Shown: positions 34,572 through 42,488 of the stretch, one piece after another
Layout: every line of letters begins with the position of its first letter
Numbering within the stretch: the first letter of the stretch is position 1
Source: Nocardioides marmorisolisilvae
GTDB taxonomy: Bacteria; Actinomycetota; Actinomycetes; Propionibacteriales; Nocardioidaceae
Assembly (NCBI RefSeq): GCF_003725775.1
Contig: NZ_RJSG01000003.1
Coordinates: 46,186-110,185 of the forward strand
Reading direction: 5' to 3'
DNA: 64,000 bases
Notes under the pieces: generated by a model
Seen by the model: only the letters and a program-made list of their open reading frames with translations
Databases searched by the model: none
What the model was told of the DNA's origin: nothing
Made by a program: the position numbers and the translations under genes

Positions 34572-35423
34572 CTACTCGGCGGCGAAGACCTGGAGCTCGC
34601 TGATCGCGGTGGTGTTCCGCGATCCTCGGTCGACCGCCAGGATCTCGAGCGTCACCTCACCGGTGGCGGTCCTCGGTACGCGCATCAGCTGGATCTTGCG
34701 GTCGGTCTTGCTCGGGTCCAGCTTCTGCTCGATCACGGTGCCGTCGGCGAGCGTCCAGCGGACCTTGGTGATCCGGTTGTTCTCGGCGTACCGGTCCGCG
34801 CCACTCTTGGCGTCCGTCTTCGCGTAGCCGGGGATCAGGCCGACCTGGCCGACCTGCGTGTCCGCAGGCAGCGTGATCGTGAGCTTGGTGCCGGTCGCCT
34901 CGCCGTCGCAGCGCCAGGCGGTGCTCGGGTCCCCGTCGACGGTGTTGGCGGCCTCGTAGTCGACGGTCTTGCCGGCCGAGTCGACGCCGGGGGCGGACGT
35001 GCAGGTGGCCGTGACCGCGTTGATGGCGACGGGGGTCACCGCGCCGGTCCAGGCCTTCGTGCTGGGCTTCTTGGTCGGGGAAGGCTTCTTCGACGGCGTC
35101 GGCTTCTTGGTCGGCGTGGTCTGCCCGGTCGGCGGCACCTTGGTCGTCGGAGCCGTCACCCCGACGGTGTCGGTGCTGGTGTCGTCCGAGGAGAGCATCT
35201 TGCCGAGCACGAAAGCGCACAGCACCAGCACCAGCGCGCCGCCGATCGCGGCCGGGACCAGCCAGGCGGGTCGCTCGGCCGGTTCGCGCTCGACGACCGA
35301 GGTGGCCATCAGCTCGTCGGCGAGGTCGCCGTCCGCCAGGGCGCGCTCGTAGGCGTCGCGGTAGACGTCCGCGTACTCCTGGGGAACCTCCGGCGGGGTG
35401 CCCGGCTCATCGATGCCCGACAT
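34572..35423 (-). CDS. Membrane-anchored protein with NADase-type glycan-binding (discoidin-like) domain
   Basis: A 283-aa protein: cytosolic N terminus (about 1-52), one membrane helix (WLVPAAIGGALVLVLCAFVLG), a Thr/Pro/Lys linker (TPTKKPTPSKKPSPTKKPS) and an external domain of about 150 residues. The domain has the pattern AANTVDGDPSTAWRCDG, GLIPGYAKTD, DRYAENNRITKVRWTL seen in NADase-type glycan-binding domains. It is convergent with the polymerase gene (1-bp gap) and could hold polymer at the cell surface (inference). TAGGCT lies 8 nt before ATG 35423. Confidence 0.75.
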   Translation of the reverse strand: MSGIDEPGTPPEVPQEYADVYRDAYERALADGDLADELMATSVVEREPAERPAWLVPAAIGGALVLVLCAFVLGKMLSSDDTSTDTVGVTAPTTKVPPTGQTTPTKKPTPSKKPSPTKKPSTKAWTGAVTPVAINAVTATCTSAPGVDSAGKTVDYEAANTVDGDPSTAWRCDGEATGTKLTITLPADTQVGQVGLIPGYAKTDAKSGADRYAENNRITKVRWTLADGTVIEQKLDPSKTDRKIQLMRVPRTATGEVTLEILAVDRGSRNTTAISELQVFAAE

Positions 35424-35431
35424 GTCGCGTG

Positions 35432-35437
35432 AGCCTA
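35432..35437 (-). promoter_or_regulatory. -10 element TAGGCT before the glycan-binding gene
   Basis: Minus-strand TAGGCT ends 8 nt before ATG 35423, giving a nearly leaderless mRNA. Confidence 0.45.
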
Positions 35438-35470
35438 CCCAAACGTCCTCACCGGCGCGGAAGCACCCGG

Positions 35471-35512
35471 AAAAGCCGTTCGGCCCGCCACCACCGGGTG
35501 ACGGGCCGAACG
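35471..35512 (-). terminator. Rho-independent terminator of the sulfurtransferase operon
   Basis: Perfect 11-bp stem CGTTCGGCCCG / CGGGCCGAACG (35477-35487 and 35502-35512), 14-nt loop, followed on the minus strand by GCTTTT. It lies 16 bp after the DUF1416 stop. Confidence 0.85.
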
Positions 35513-35528
35513 AGCTGGTCGAGGTGCG

Positions 35529-35825
35529 TCAGATGTTGATCTCGACCTCGGCGACACTGCCCTTGGCAGCGGTCACCGCGGTGTCGATCGGCTCGGCCTG
35601 CGGCGCGAGCGTCCGCAGCGTCCAGTCGCCCTCGCCGGCGAAGAACCGGAAGTGACCGCTCGCCGAGGTCGGGACCTCGGCGGTGAACTCACCGGTGCGG
35701 TCCAGCAGCCGCACGTACGCGGTACCGACCGGCTCGCCGCCCTTGAGCACCTGGCCCTGGATCACGGCCTCCTTGTTGATGTCGACACCGTCGAGCGGCA
35801 GACCGCCCTTGACCGCGCCGCACAT
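35529..35825 (-). CDS. DUF1416 protein (SseC-like)
   Basis: A 98-aa protein of the actinobacterial DUF1416 family, a small beta-sandwich with the pattern MCGAVKGG, VIQGQVLKGGEPVGTAYVRLLD, and FRFFAGEGDWTLRTLAP. It always occurs with a thiosulfate sulfurtransferase, as in mycobacterial sseC-cysA. Its Cys2 is conserved and could take part in sulfur transfer, but the role is not known. ATG overlaps the sseA stop by 1 bp. Confidence 0.9.
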   Translation of the reverse strand: MCGAVKGGLPLDGVDINKEAVIQGQVLKGGEPVGTAYVRLLDRTGEFTAEVPTSASGHFRFFAGEGDWTLRTLAPQAEPIDTAVTAAKGSVAEVEINI

Positions 35826-36673
35826 CAGGCGTCACCAGGCTCGTCGCCGAGCGCGACCGGGACGCCGACCAGCGAGCCGTACTCGGTCCAGGAGCCGTCG
35901 TAGTTCTTGACGTTGTCCTGGCCCAGCAGCTCCTTGAGGACGAACCAGGTGTGGCTCGAGCGCTCGCCGATGCGGCAGTAGGCGATGGTGTCCTTGTTCC
36001 AGTCGACGCCGGCCTCGGTGTAGATCTCGCGCAGCTCGTCGTCGCTGCGGAAGGTGCCGTCGTCGTTGGCCGCCTTGCTCCACGGAACGCTGGCAGCGGT
36101 CGGGATGTGACCCGCGCGCTGCGCCTGCTCCTGCGGCAGGTGGGCCGGGGCGAGCAGCCGACCGGCGTACTCGTCGGGGCTGCGCACGTCGACCAGGTTC
36201 TGGGTGCCGATGGCGGCGACGACCTCGTCGCGGAACGCCCGGATGGCGCCGTCCTGCTCACTCGCGGTGTAGGAGGTGGCCTCCAGCTTGACCGGCTCGT
36301 CGGTCAGCTCGCGGGCGTCCAGCTCCCACTTCTTGCGGCCGCCGTCGAGCAGCTTGACGTCCTGGTGGCCGTACAGCTTGAAGTACCAGTACGCGTACGC
36401 CGCGAACCAGTTGTTGTTGCCGCCGTACAGCACGACGGTGTGGTCGTTGCTGACGCCCTTCTCGGACAGCAGGGCCTCGAACTGGGCCTTGTTGACGAAG
36501 TCGCGACGCACCTGGTCCTGCAGGTCGGTGGTCCAGTCGAGCTTGATGGCACCGCGGATGTGGCTGCGGTCGTAGGCGGAGGTGTCCTCGTCGACCTCGA
36601 CCAGGACGATCGACGGGTCGTCGAGGCGCTCCTGGACCCAGTCGGCGGAGACGAGAGAGGTTTCGCGGCTCAT
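35825..36673 (-). CDS. sseA: Thiosulfate sulfurtransferase (double-rhodanese)
   Basis: A 282-aa enzyme that moves sulfane sulfur from thiosulfate to a thiophilic acceptor. The first rhodanese domain (about 1-135) is catalytically inactive. The second has the active-site loop CRIGERSSHTW with the persulfide-forming Cys at about residue 234. Signature stretches include HIRGAIKLDW and LVDVRSPDEYAG. It overlaps DUF4395 by 4 bp and DUF1416 by 1 bp, so the three genes form a tight operon, led by a Cys-containing short peptide. Confidence 0.94.
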   Translation of the reverse strand: MSRETSLVSADWVQERLDDPSIVLVEVDEDTSAYDRSHIRGAIKLDWTTDLQDQVRRDFVNKAQFEALLSEKGVSNDHTVVLYGGNNNWFAAYAYWYFKLYGHQDVKLLDGGRKKWELDARELTDEPVKLEATSYTASEQDGAIRAFRDEVVAAIGTQNLVDVRSPDEYAGRLLAPAHLPQEQAQRAGHIPTAASVPWSKAANDDGTFRSDDELREIYTEAGVDWNKDTIAYCRIGERSSHTWFVLKELLGQDNVKNYDGSWTEYGSLVGVPVALGDEPGDA

Positions 36674-37170
36674 GCGGCTACTTCTTCCTTGTTCGATTCA
36701 TTGGTGGTGGGGTTGGTGCTGTTGGTGCGTGCGCTGGACGGGCGGGCCCGCACCAGCAGCAGGTAGAGCTCGCAGCCCAGGCAGAAGCCGAAGACTGCGT
36801 TGAGGACTGCCGCCGCCAGCGCGAAGCCGGAGGCGATCTGACCGAGGAGCGTGGCCCCGGTCAGGTAGCCGGCGAGCGCCACCAGCGAGAAGCCGAGACC
36901 GACGGTCTGGGCGAAGCGCGGCGGCTGCGGGTCCTCGAGGTGGTCCGGCGCGGACAGCCGCGGACGGACCAGCTTCTTGAACACGTACGCCGTCGGGGTG
37001 AACTGCACGCCCCGGGCGGCGCCGATCGCGAAGAACACGGTCTGGATCGCGAGCAGCACGATCCCGGCCGTCGCCGGCGCCGTGAGCAGCACGACGGCGA
37101 AGACGACCAGGGTCACGCTCGCGGTGAACCGAGGTCCTCGCGGGTCGATCTGGGTTGAGCTCGCGCTCAT
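36670..37170 (-). CDS. DUF4395 membrane protein
   Basis: A 166-aa membrane protein with four helices in two pairs: ASVTLVVFAVVLLTAPATAGIVLLAIQTVFFAIG and VGLGFSLVALAGYLTGATLL through VLNAVFGFCLGCELYLLL. The last helix carries FGFCLGCELY, a Cys-x-x-Cys pair characteristic of DUF4395, probably a redox or sulfur-handling site next to the rhodanese (inference). ATG 37170 has a strong SD GGAGG, which can pair with CCTCC just upstream. Confidence 0.85.
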   Translation of the reverse strand: MSASSTQIDPRGPRFTASVTLVVFAVVLLTAPATAGIVLLAIQTVFFAIGAARGVQFTPTAYVFKKLVRPRLSAPDHLEDPQPPRFAQTVGLGFSLVALAGYLTGATLLGQIASGFALAAAVLNAVFGFCLGCELYLLLVRARPSSARTNSTNPTTNESNKEEVAA

Positions 37171-37174
37171 GGTT

Positions 37175-37187
37175 CCTCCCCAGGAGG
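37175..37187 (-). promoter_or_regulatory. Hairpin hiding the SD of the DUF4395-sseA operon
   Basis: On the minus strand CCTCC-TGG-GGAGG forms a 5-bp stem that contains the whole SD of the first structural gene. An 8-bp stem ACGGGACG (37277-37284 side) / CGTCCCGT (37218-37225 side) starts at the stop codon of the leader peptide. Together they look like a leader-controlled switch. Confidence 0.45.
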
Positions 37188-37283
37188 GTCGAAGATGTCC
37201 AGGACGTAGGCGTCGGAACGGGACGTGGGAGTGCATCGCGGGGTCGCACCGGCGACCGGGTCACACGAGGCTGGAGCGTCCCG

Positions 37284-37349
37284 TCAGGACATTCGACACA
37301 GCGACGAGCGCACGCGGCAGTGGTCCACTGCGCGGCGCTTGGTCAGCAT
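37284..37349 (-). CDS. Cys-containing leader peptide of the sseA operon
   Basis: A 21-codon ORF, ATG 37349 to TGA 37284, whose product ends HCRVRSSLCRMS. It has the form of the actinobacterial putative leader peptides (basic start, C-R near the end) that precede cysteine and sulfur genes. In mycobacteria, Cys-rich short ORFs before the orthologous sulfurtransferase gene attenuate it in response to cysteine. It lies 113 bp before DUF4395. A TAGGCT at about 37369-37374 is a candidate -10 box. Confidence 0.65.
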   Translation of the reverse strand: MLTKRRAVDHCRVRSSLCRMS

Positions 37350-37444
37350 GGTCGAGAACACGGAAGGAAGCCTAGGGGGCTTTGCTACCCACCGGAAACG
37401 ATCATCTCGGAATATGGGACTTGCGTCCACGAAGTGAGACCGGG

Positions 37445-38635
37445 TCAGCGGGCCACGCGGGTGAGGATCTCCTCGAAGCGGTCCGCGCAGCCCTCCAGGG
37501 CGAACTCCCGCTCGGCCAGCGCCCGTGACTGCTTGCCCAACCGGGCCTGCTCCTCGTCGTCGGCGAGCACCTTCAGGATCCACTCGGCCGCGGCCGGCAG
37601 CGAGCCCTCGTTGGGCGGCAGCACGCAGCCGTCGACCGCGTTGACCAGCTGCGAGGCCAGGTTCTCAGCGGGCATCAGGCCGAGCACCGGCCGCCCGGCG
37701 CAGAGGTAGGACAGCGTCTTGGAGGGGACCGAGAACGCGCCGGCGTCCTGCTCGAGGAGCACGACCAGCACGTCGCCGCTGCCGAGCACCTCGGGAAGCC
37801 GCTCGTAGGGCTGGAACGGCAGCAGCGTCAGCGGCACGTCGAGGCGATCCGCCTCGGCGCGCAGCACCTCCTCGGCCGGGCCCTGGTTGACCACCACGAG
37901 CCGGACCGGGGTGCCGCCGTCGCGCACCGCGGCCGCCAGACCGACGAGCAGCGCCGGGTTGTGCTTCAGGCCGAGCGTGCCGGAGTAGAGCAGCGTGCGG
38001 ACGTCGTCCAGCCCCTGCTCGTGCGACCAGCTGTTGGTCCGGGTGACCGGGTAGATCTCCTCCAGGGGCGCCCAGTTCGGGATCACCGAGGTCTTGGCGG
38101 CGGTGCCCCACTCCTGGTGCACCGCGTAGAAGGAGTCGGCGATGACCACGATCGCCGCCGCCCGCCGCGAGCACCACTTCTCGCCCAGCCCGATCGCCTT
38201 GCCGGCGTACACGAAGGCCTTGGAGAGCTTGTTGCCGGCGAAGGAGGAGATCGCCACCGCCTGGATGTCCTGGTGCCAGAGCACCCACGGGATCCGGCGC
38301 AGCGCCAGGTAGGCCACCACGATCATCAGCGAGGGGATCGGGGTGTTCGCGAACATCACCACGTCGGGCCGCTCGCGGCGGACCTGGCGGATCAGCTGGA
38401 AGCCGAAGCCGGCCTCCTGGAACAGCCGACGCGCGAAGTCGGTCTTCGCGATCGAGCTGTTCTCACCGATCGCCGAGAACCGCAGCGACTCCCCCGGCTC
38501 AGCGGTCAGGTGACCCTTCCCGGACGTGTATGCCGCGCAGTAGGAGTGCACGACGTCGTGACCGCGCCGGGACAGCTCCCGGCTCAGCTCGACCTGGAAC
38601 GGGTGCCCGGCGTAGTCGTGGGCGAGCAGTCGCAT
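37445..38635 (-). CDS. Glycosyltransferase, GT4 (WbuB/WcaI-like)
   Basis: A 396-aa GT-B-fold glycosyltransferase for exopolysaccharide repeat-unit assembly. N-terminal acceptor domain starts LLAHDYAGHPFQVELSRELS. VIPNWAPLEEIYPV opens the donor domain, LLYSGTLGLKHNP is the typical linker strand, and the donor loop is AFSVPSKTLSYLCAGRPVLGL in place of the classic E-x7-E. Sugar and linkage are unknown. It follows the epimerase gene on the same strand with a 23-bp gap. Confidence 0.88.
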   Translation of the reverse strand: MRLLAHDYAGHPFQVELSRELSRRGHDVVHSYCAAYTSGKGHLTAEPGESLRFSAIGENSSIAKTDFARRLFQEAGFGFQLIRQVRRERPDVVMFANTPIPSLMIVVAYLALRRIPWVLWHQDIQAVAISSFAGNKLSKAFVYAGKAIGLGEKWCSRRAAAIVVIADSFYAVHQEWGTAAKTSVIPNWAPLEEIYPVTRTNSWSHEQGLDDVRTLLYSGTLGLKHNPALLVGLAAAVRDGGTPVRLVVVNQGPAEEVLRAEADRLDVPLTLLPFQPYERLPEVLGSGDVLVVLLEQDAGAFSVPSKTLSYLCAGRPVLGLMPAENLASQLVNAVDGCVLPPNEGSLPAAAEWILKVLADDEEQARLGKQSRALAEREFALEGCADRFEEILTRVAR

Positions 38636-38658
38636 GTGTGGGGTCAGCAGCTTCTGGA

Positions 38659-39636
38659 TCAGCCCAGCGAGCGCTTGACCTCGTCGTACACCCAGGCGTA
38701 GGTCTTCGCGAGGCCGTCGGCCAGGGTGATCGACGGCGCCCAGCCGTAGATCTCCTTGATCAGGGTGTTGTCCGAGTTGCGACCGCGCACGCCCTGCGGG
38801 GCGTCCAGCTTGTAGTTGCGCGTGGTCTTGATCCCGGCAATGCCCTCGACGATGTCCACGAGCTGGTTGATGCTGACCAGCTCGTCGCTGCCCAGGTTGA
38901 CCGGCTCGTTGCTGTCGCCGGCCAGGATCATCTGGGATCCCTTGACGCAGTCGTCGATGTACATGAACGAGCGGGTCTGCTCGCCGTCGCCCCAGATCTC
39001 GATGTTGTGGTCACCGGTGATCGCAGCGGTCGCGACCTTGCGGCAGACAGCGGCGGGCGCCTTCTCGCGGCCGCCGGTCCAGGTGCCGTTCGGGCCGTAG
39101 ACGTTGTGGTAGCGCGCCATCCGGGTGGTCAGACCGAAGTCCTCCTCGAAGTGGCGGCACATCCGCTCGGTGAAGAGCTTCTCCCAGCCGTAGCCGTCCT
39201 CGGGCATCGCCGGGTAGGCGTCGGCCTCGACGAGCGCGGTCACGTTGGTGTCGGTCTGCTTGCCGGCGGCGTACACGCAGGCGGAGGAGGAGAAGAAGAG
39301 GCGCTCGACGTTCTGGTCGCGCGCGGCCTCGAGCAGGTGCGTGCTGGTCAGCACCGTGAGCATGCACAGCGCCTTGTTGTTCTCGATGAAGCCCATGCCG
39401 CCCATGTCGGCAGCCAGCAGGAAGACCTCCTTGGCCCCGGCCGTCGCGGACTGCGCGTTGTCGAGCTTGGACAGGTCGGAGACGACGTTCTCGACGCCCT
39501 CGTGGACCTGGTACCACTCGTCCATCGGCTTCACGTCGACCGAGCGGACCGTCTTGCCCTGCGCGACGAGGTCGGCGACCAGGTGGCCTCCGATGAACCC
39601 GCCACCACCGGCAACCAGCACATCGACATTGCTCAC
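38659..39636 (-). CDS. GDP-mannose 3,5-epimerase-like NAD-dependent sugar epimerase
   Basis: A 325-aa extended SDR. NAD site GGGGFIGGHLV; catalytic Tyr-Lys in YGWEK. It carries blocks diagnostic of GDP-mannose 3,5-epimerase known from plants: AADMGGMGFIENNKA, FFSSSACVYA, NVYGPNGTWTGGREKAPAA, WGDGEQTRSFMYIDDCV, and GVRGRNSDNTLIKE. The product would be GDP-L-galactose or GDP-L-gulose. GTG 39636 follows GGAGG. It is divergent from gmd, so both use GDP-mannose. Confidence 0.88.
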   Translation of the reverse strand: MSNVDVLVAGGGGFIGGHLVADLVAQGKTVRSVDVKPMDEWYQVHEGVENVVSDLSKLDNAQSATAGAKEVFLLAADMGGMGFIENNKALCMLTVLTSTHLLEAARDQNVERLFFSSSACVYAAGKQTDTNVTALVEADAYPAMPEDGYGWEKLFTERMCRHFEEDFGLTTRMARYHNVYGPNGTWTGGREKAPAAVCRKVATAAITGDHNIEIWGDGEQTRSFMYIDDCVKGSQMILAGDSNEPVNLGSDELVSINQLVDIVEGIAGIKTTRNYKLDAPQGVRGRNSDNTLIKEIYGWAPSITLADGLAKTYAWVYDEVKRSLG

Positions 39637-39801
39637 GGGGATCCTCCACAAGAAATTGGTCAGGGCACGCGCCCAGAACGCGCGCTGAGGCGGAACCTAT
39701 CGGTCCGGCACTTAACTCTAGGTGGGGGGCCGGTCTAGCGCAGCAGATTCGGGCAACGCGTGACCACCCGCCGGAAGGCCCCCGCTAGGCTGCGCCACAC
39801 C

Positions 39802-40779
39802 ATGAAGCGCGCATTCATCACCGGCATCACCGGCCAGGACGGCTCCTACCTCGCCGAGCTCCTGCTGGGCAAGGGCTACGAGGTGCACGGGCTGGTCCGG
39901 CGGTCCTCCTCGATGAACCGCGGGCGGATCGACCACCTGCACACCGACCAGACCCTGCACCTGCACTACGGCGACCTCACCGACGGGGTGGGCCTGGTCA
40001 ACCTGATCCGCGACATCCGCCCCGACGAGGTCTACAACCTGGGCGCGCAGAGCCACGTGAAGGTCTCCTTCGAGATGCCGGACTACACGGCCTCGACGAA
40101 CTCGATCGGCACCCTGAACCTGCTCGAGGCGATCCGCGCGGCCGGGCTGGACTGCCGCTTCTACCAGGCCTCGACCTCGGAGATGTTCGGCTCGACGCCG
40201 CCTCCGCAGAACGAGGAGTCCAAGTTCCACCCGCGCTCGCCGTACGGGGCCTCGAAGCTGCAGGCGCACTGGGTGACGGTGAACTACCGCGAGGCCTACG
40301 GCCTGTACGCCGTCTCCGGGATCCTGTTCAACCACGAGTCCCCGCGCCGCGGTGAGAACTTCGTGACCCGCAAGATCACCAAGGCCGTCGCCGCCATCTC
40401 GGCCGGCATCCAGGACCACGTCGAGCTCGGCAACCTGGAGGCGATCCGGGACTGGGGCTACGCGCCCGAGTACGTCGAGGGAATGTGGCGGATGCTGCAG
40501 GTCGACGAGCCGGGCGACTACGTGCTGGCCACCGGCGTCGGGCACACGGTCCGCGACTTCTGCGAGGCGGCCTTCGCGCACGCCGACCTGGACTGGCGCG
40601 ACTACGTGCAGCACAACGACAGCTTCGAGCGACCCAGCGAGGTGGACGCGCTGATCGGTGACGCCTCCCGCGCCGCCGAGGTGCTGGACTGGCGTGCGCA
40701 GACGACCGCGCTGGACCTGGCCCGGCTGATGGTCGATGCCGACCGCAAGGACGTCGACCGCCTGCTGCACAGCGACTAG
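39802..40779 (+). CDS. gmd: GDP-mannose 4,6-dehydratase
   Basis: A 325-aa extended SDR giving GDP-4-keto-6-deoxy-mannose, precursor of 6-deoxyhexoses such as fucose and rhamnose. Signatures: [52 protein letters not shown], catalytic YGASK, and [17 protein letters not shown]. It is somewhat shorter than the usual 340-370 aa. ATG 39802 has a TAGGCT box 10 nt before it. No GDP-fucose synthase (WcaG) was found nearby, so the next step is open. Confidence 0.94.
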   Translation: MKRAFITGITGQDGSYLAELLLGKGYEVHGLVRRSSSMNRGRIDHLHTDQTLHLHYGDLTDGVGLVNLIRDIRPDEVYNLGAQSHVKVSFEMPDYTASTNSIGTLNLLEAIRAAGLDCRFYQASTSEMFGSTPPPQNEESKFHPRSPYGASKLQAHWVTVNYREAYGLYAVSGILFNHESPRRGENFVTRKITKAVAAISAGIQDHVELGNLEAIRDWGYAPEYVEGMWRMLQVDEPGDYVLATGVGHTVRDFCEAAFAHADLDWRDYVQHNDSFERPSEVDALIGDASRAAEVLDWRAQTTALDLARLMVDADRKDVDRLLHSD

Positions 40780-40797
40780 AGGACCGAAGGGGGACTC

Positions 40798-41601
40798 GTG
40801 ACCGACGCACTGCCGCACCCGATCCGGGTCCTGGTGAAGGGCTCGTCGCTGGTCGTCATGGTCCCCGACTGGAACGGCGAGCCGGGTGAGTACACGTTCC
40901 CGCGCTGGATCCAGAACGGCCTGCTGGACCGCGGCCGCCCCTGCGAGCTGGACAACAAGGGCGTCGCCGGCGAGCTGACCCGGTCCGCGCTCGGCGACTG
41001 GGAGGACCAGGTGATGGCGACGTCGCCGGACGTCGCGGTCTTCGGCTACGGCTACTACGAGTGCATCCACGGGCTGCTGCCGCACTGGCTGGAACGGCAG
41101 GTCAACACCTTCAACGGCCGCACCGGGCCGTTCCGGACGCGCTTCCGCGGGTGGGTGCTGCGACCGACCTGGAAGCTGCTGGCGCAGGTCCAGCGGGTGC
41201 TCGACCGGCACGTCGCCGACCGGCTGTTCCGCCGTCGCGCCCGCCGGATCGTCCACGACTACGAGCTGCTCATCCAGCGCACCCGGACCGTGGCGCCGGC
41301 CAGTCCGCAGGTCTTCGTGCTCGCGCTGCTCGGGCCGGGCGGCAAGGCCGGGGACTGGTTCCCCGGGATGCAGGCGCGCATCGACCTGATGAACACCGCG
41401 CTGGCCGCGATGGTCGCGACGTTCGACAGCCCCGGCGTGCGGCTGGTGCCAGTGCCCGAGCTCGCCGAGCAGCTCGGCGGCGAGGACCCGGTGCCCGACG
41501 GCTTCCACTACTCGCCGCGGATGCGGCGCCTCATCGGCGACTGGATCGCGGGCGAGATCGACACCGCGATTCCCGCCTCAGGCGGACCCGCGCGCGGATA
41601 A
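40798..41601 (+). CDS. SGNH-hydrolase-like protein, tandem copy 1
   Basis: A 267-aa protein of the exopolysaccharide locus. The candidate nucleophile is Ser in VLVKGSSLVV near the start. A C-terminal PVPDGFHYSP gives the D-x-x-H of SGNH/GDSL enzymes. A central basic region (RRRARRIVHDY) is shared with copy 2. It is 40% or so identical to the next gene by eye. A role as polysaccharide O-acetyl esterase or transferase is inferred from fold and position. GTG 40798 follows GAAGGGGG. The gap to gmd is 18 bp. Confidence 0.65.
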   Translation: MTDALPHPIRVLVKGSSLVVMVPDWNGEPGEYTFPRWIQNGLLDRGRPCELDNKGVAGELTRSALGDWEDQVMATSPDVAVFGYGYYECIHGLLPHWLERQVNTFNGRTGPFRTRFRGWVLRPTWKLLAQVQRVLDRHVADRLFRRRARRIVHDYELLIQRTRTVAPASPQVFVLALLGPGGKAGDWFPGMQARIDLMNTALAAMVATFDSPGVRLVPVPELAEQLGGEDPVPDGFHYSPRMRRLIGDWIAGEIDTAIPASGGPARG

Positions 41602-41663
41602 AGTTGGGCGAAGTGCCCGTCGACCGACGAACCGCCGATCGATCCTCCAGGAGTGACCACCTG

Positions 41664-42470
41664 ATGTCCGTGCCGCAGCCGCTGCCGATCCGAGTCCTGG
41701 TGAAGGGCGCGTCCTTGACGCACGACATCTCCGCGCGGCCGCAGCTGCGCGAGGACTTCACCTTCAGCCGGGTCATCGAGGAGCAGCTGCTCGCCGCCGG
41801 GCACGGCGCCGTGGTGTGGGCGCCGGCGGTCGCCAGCTCGAAGACGTCGCACCTCTTCAAGAATTGGGAGGAGCAGGTCAAGGCCTGGTCCCCGGACGTC
41901 GTGATCACGAATGCCGGCTACTTCGAGCCGCTGCACCTGTTCCTGCCGCGCTGGCTGGAACGGCACGCCAACTCGCTGAAGGCTCGCCCGGGGCCGGTGC
42001 GCGGGCTCTACCGCCACTACCTGCTGCGCCCGGTCTGGAAGAGCCTGGCGCGGTTGCAGCGCCAGGTGGACCGACGGGTCGGGGCTCGCTTCTTCGGCCG
42101 GACCGTACGTCGCGCCCACGCCGACCTGGTCGCCTACATCGATCGCACCCGGCTCGTCGGGCAGCCGCTGGTCATGGTCTTCGAGTTCCTCGGGCCGGGC
42201 GCCCGCGGCCGGGACTGGTTCCCGGGGATGGAAGCCCGGGTCGAGATGATGAACGTGATGATCCGGCAGATGGTGGCCGACTACGACGACCCGGAGATCG
42301 TGCTCGTGCGCCTCCCGGACATCGTCGAGCGGCACCTGCCGCCGGGCACCGAGCCGAACAACGACGGGTTCCACTTCAACCCGGACGTGCACCGGTTCAT
42401 CGGCGAGGAGATCGCCGACGAGATCCGGTCGTGGGCCAAGCAGTACCCGCGGCTCGCGCCGCGCGACTGA
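41664..42470 (+). CDS. SGNH-hydrolase-like protein, tandem copy 2
   Basis: A 268-aa paralogue of the preceding gene. Shared blocks are IRVLVKGASL, WEEQV, SPDVVITNAGYFEPLHLFLPRWLERHAN (in pieces), PGxxxxDWFPGM and DGFHFNPDVHRFIG (D-x-x-H). In copy 2 the first block has GAS rather than GSS, so the nucleophile Ser is kept one position on. The ATG at 41664 follows CAGGAG. Convergent with the methyltransferase gene with an 18-bp gap. Confidence 0.65.
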   Translation: MSVPQPLPIRVLVKGASLTHDISARPQLREDFTFSRVIEEQLLAAGHGAVVWAPAVASSKTSHLFKNWEEQVKAWSPDVVITNAGYFEPLHLFLPRWLERHANSLKARPGPVRGLYRHYLLRPVWKSLARLQRQVDRRVGARFFGRTVRRAHADLVAYIDRTRLVGQPLVMVFEFLGPGARGRDWFPGMEARVEMMNVMIRQMVADYDDPEIVLVRLPDIVERHLPPGTEPNNDGFHFNPDVHRFIGEEIADEIRSWAKQYPRLAPRD

Positions 42471-42488
42471 TCCTTCGAGGTTCGCGGG

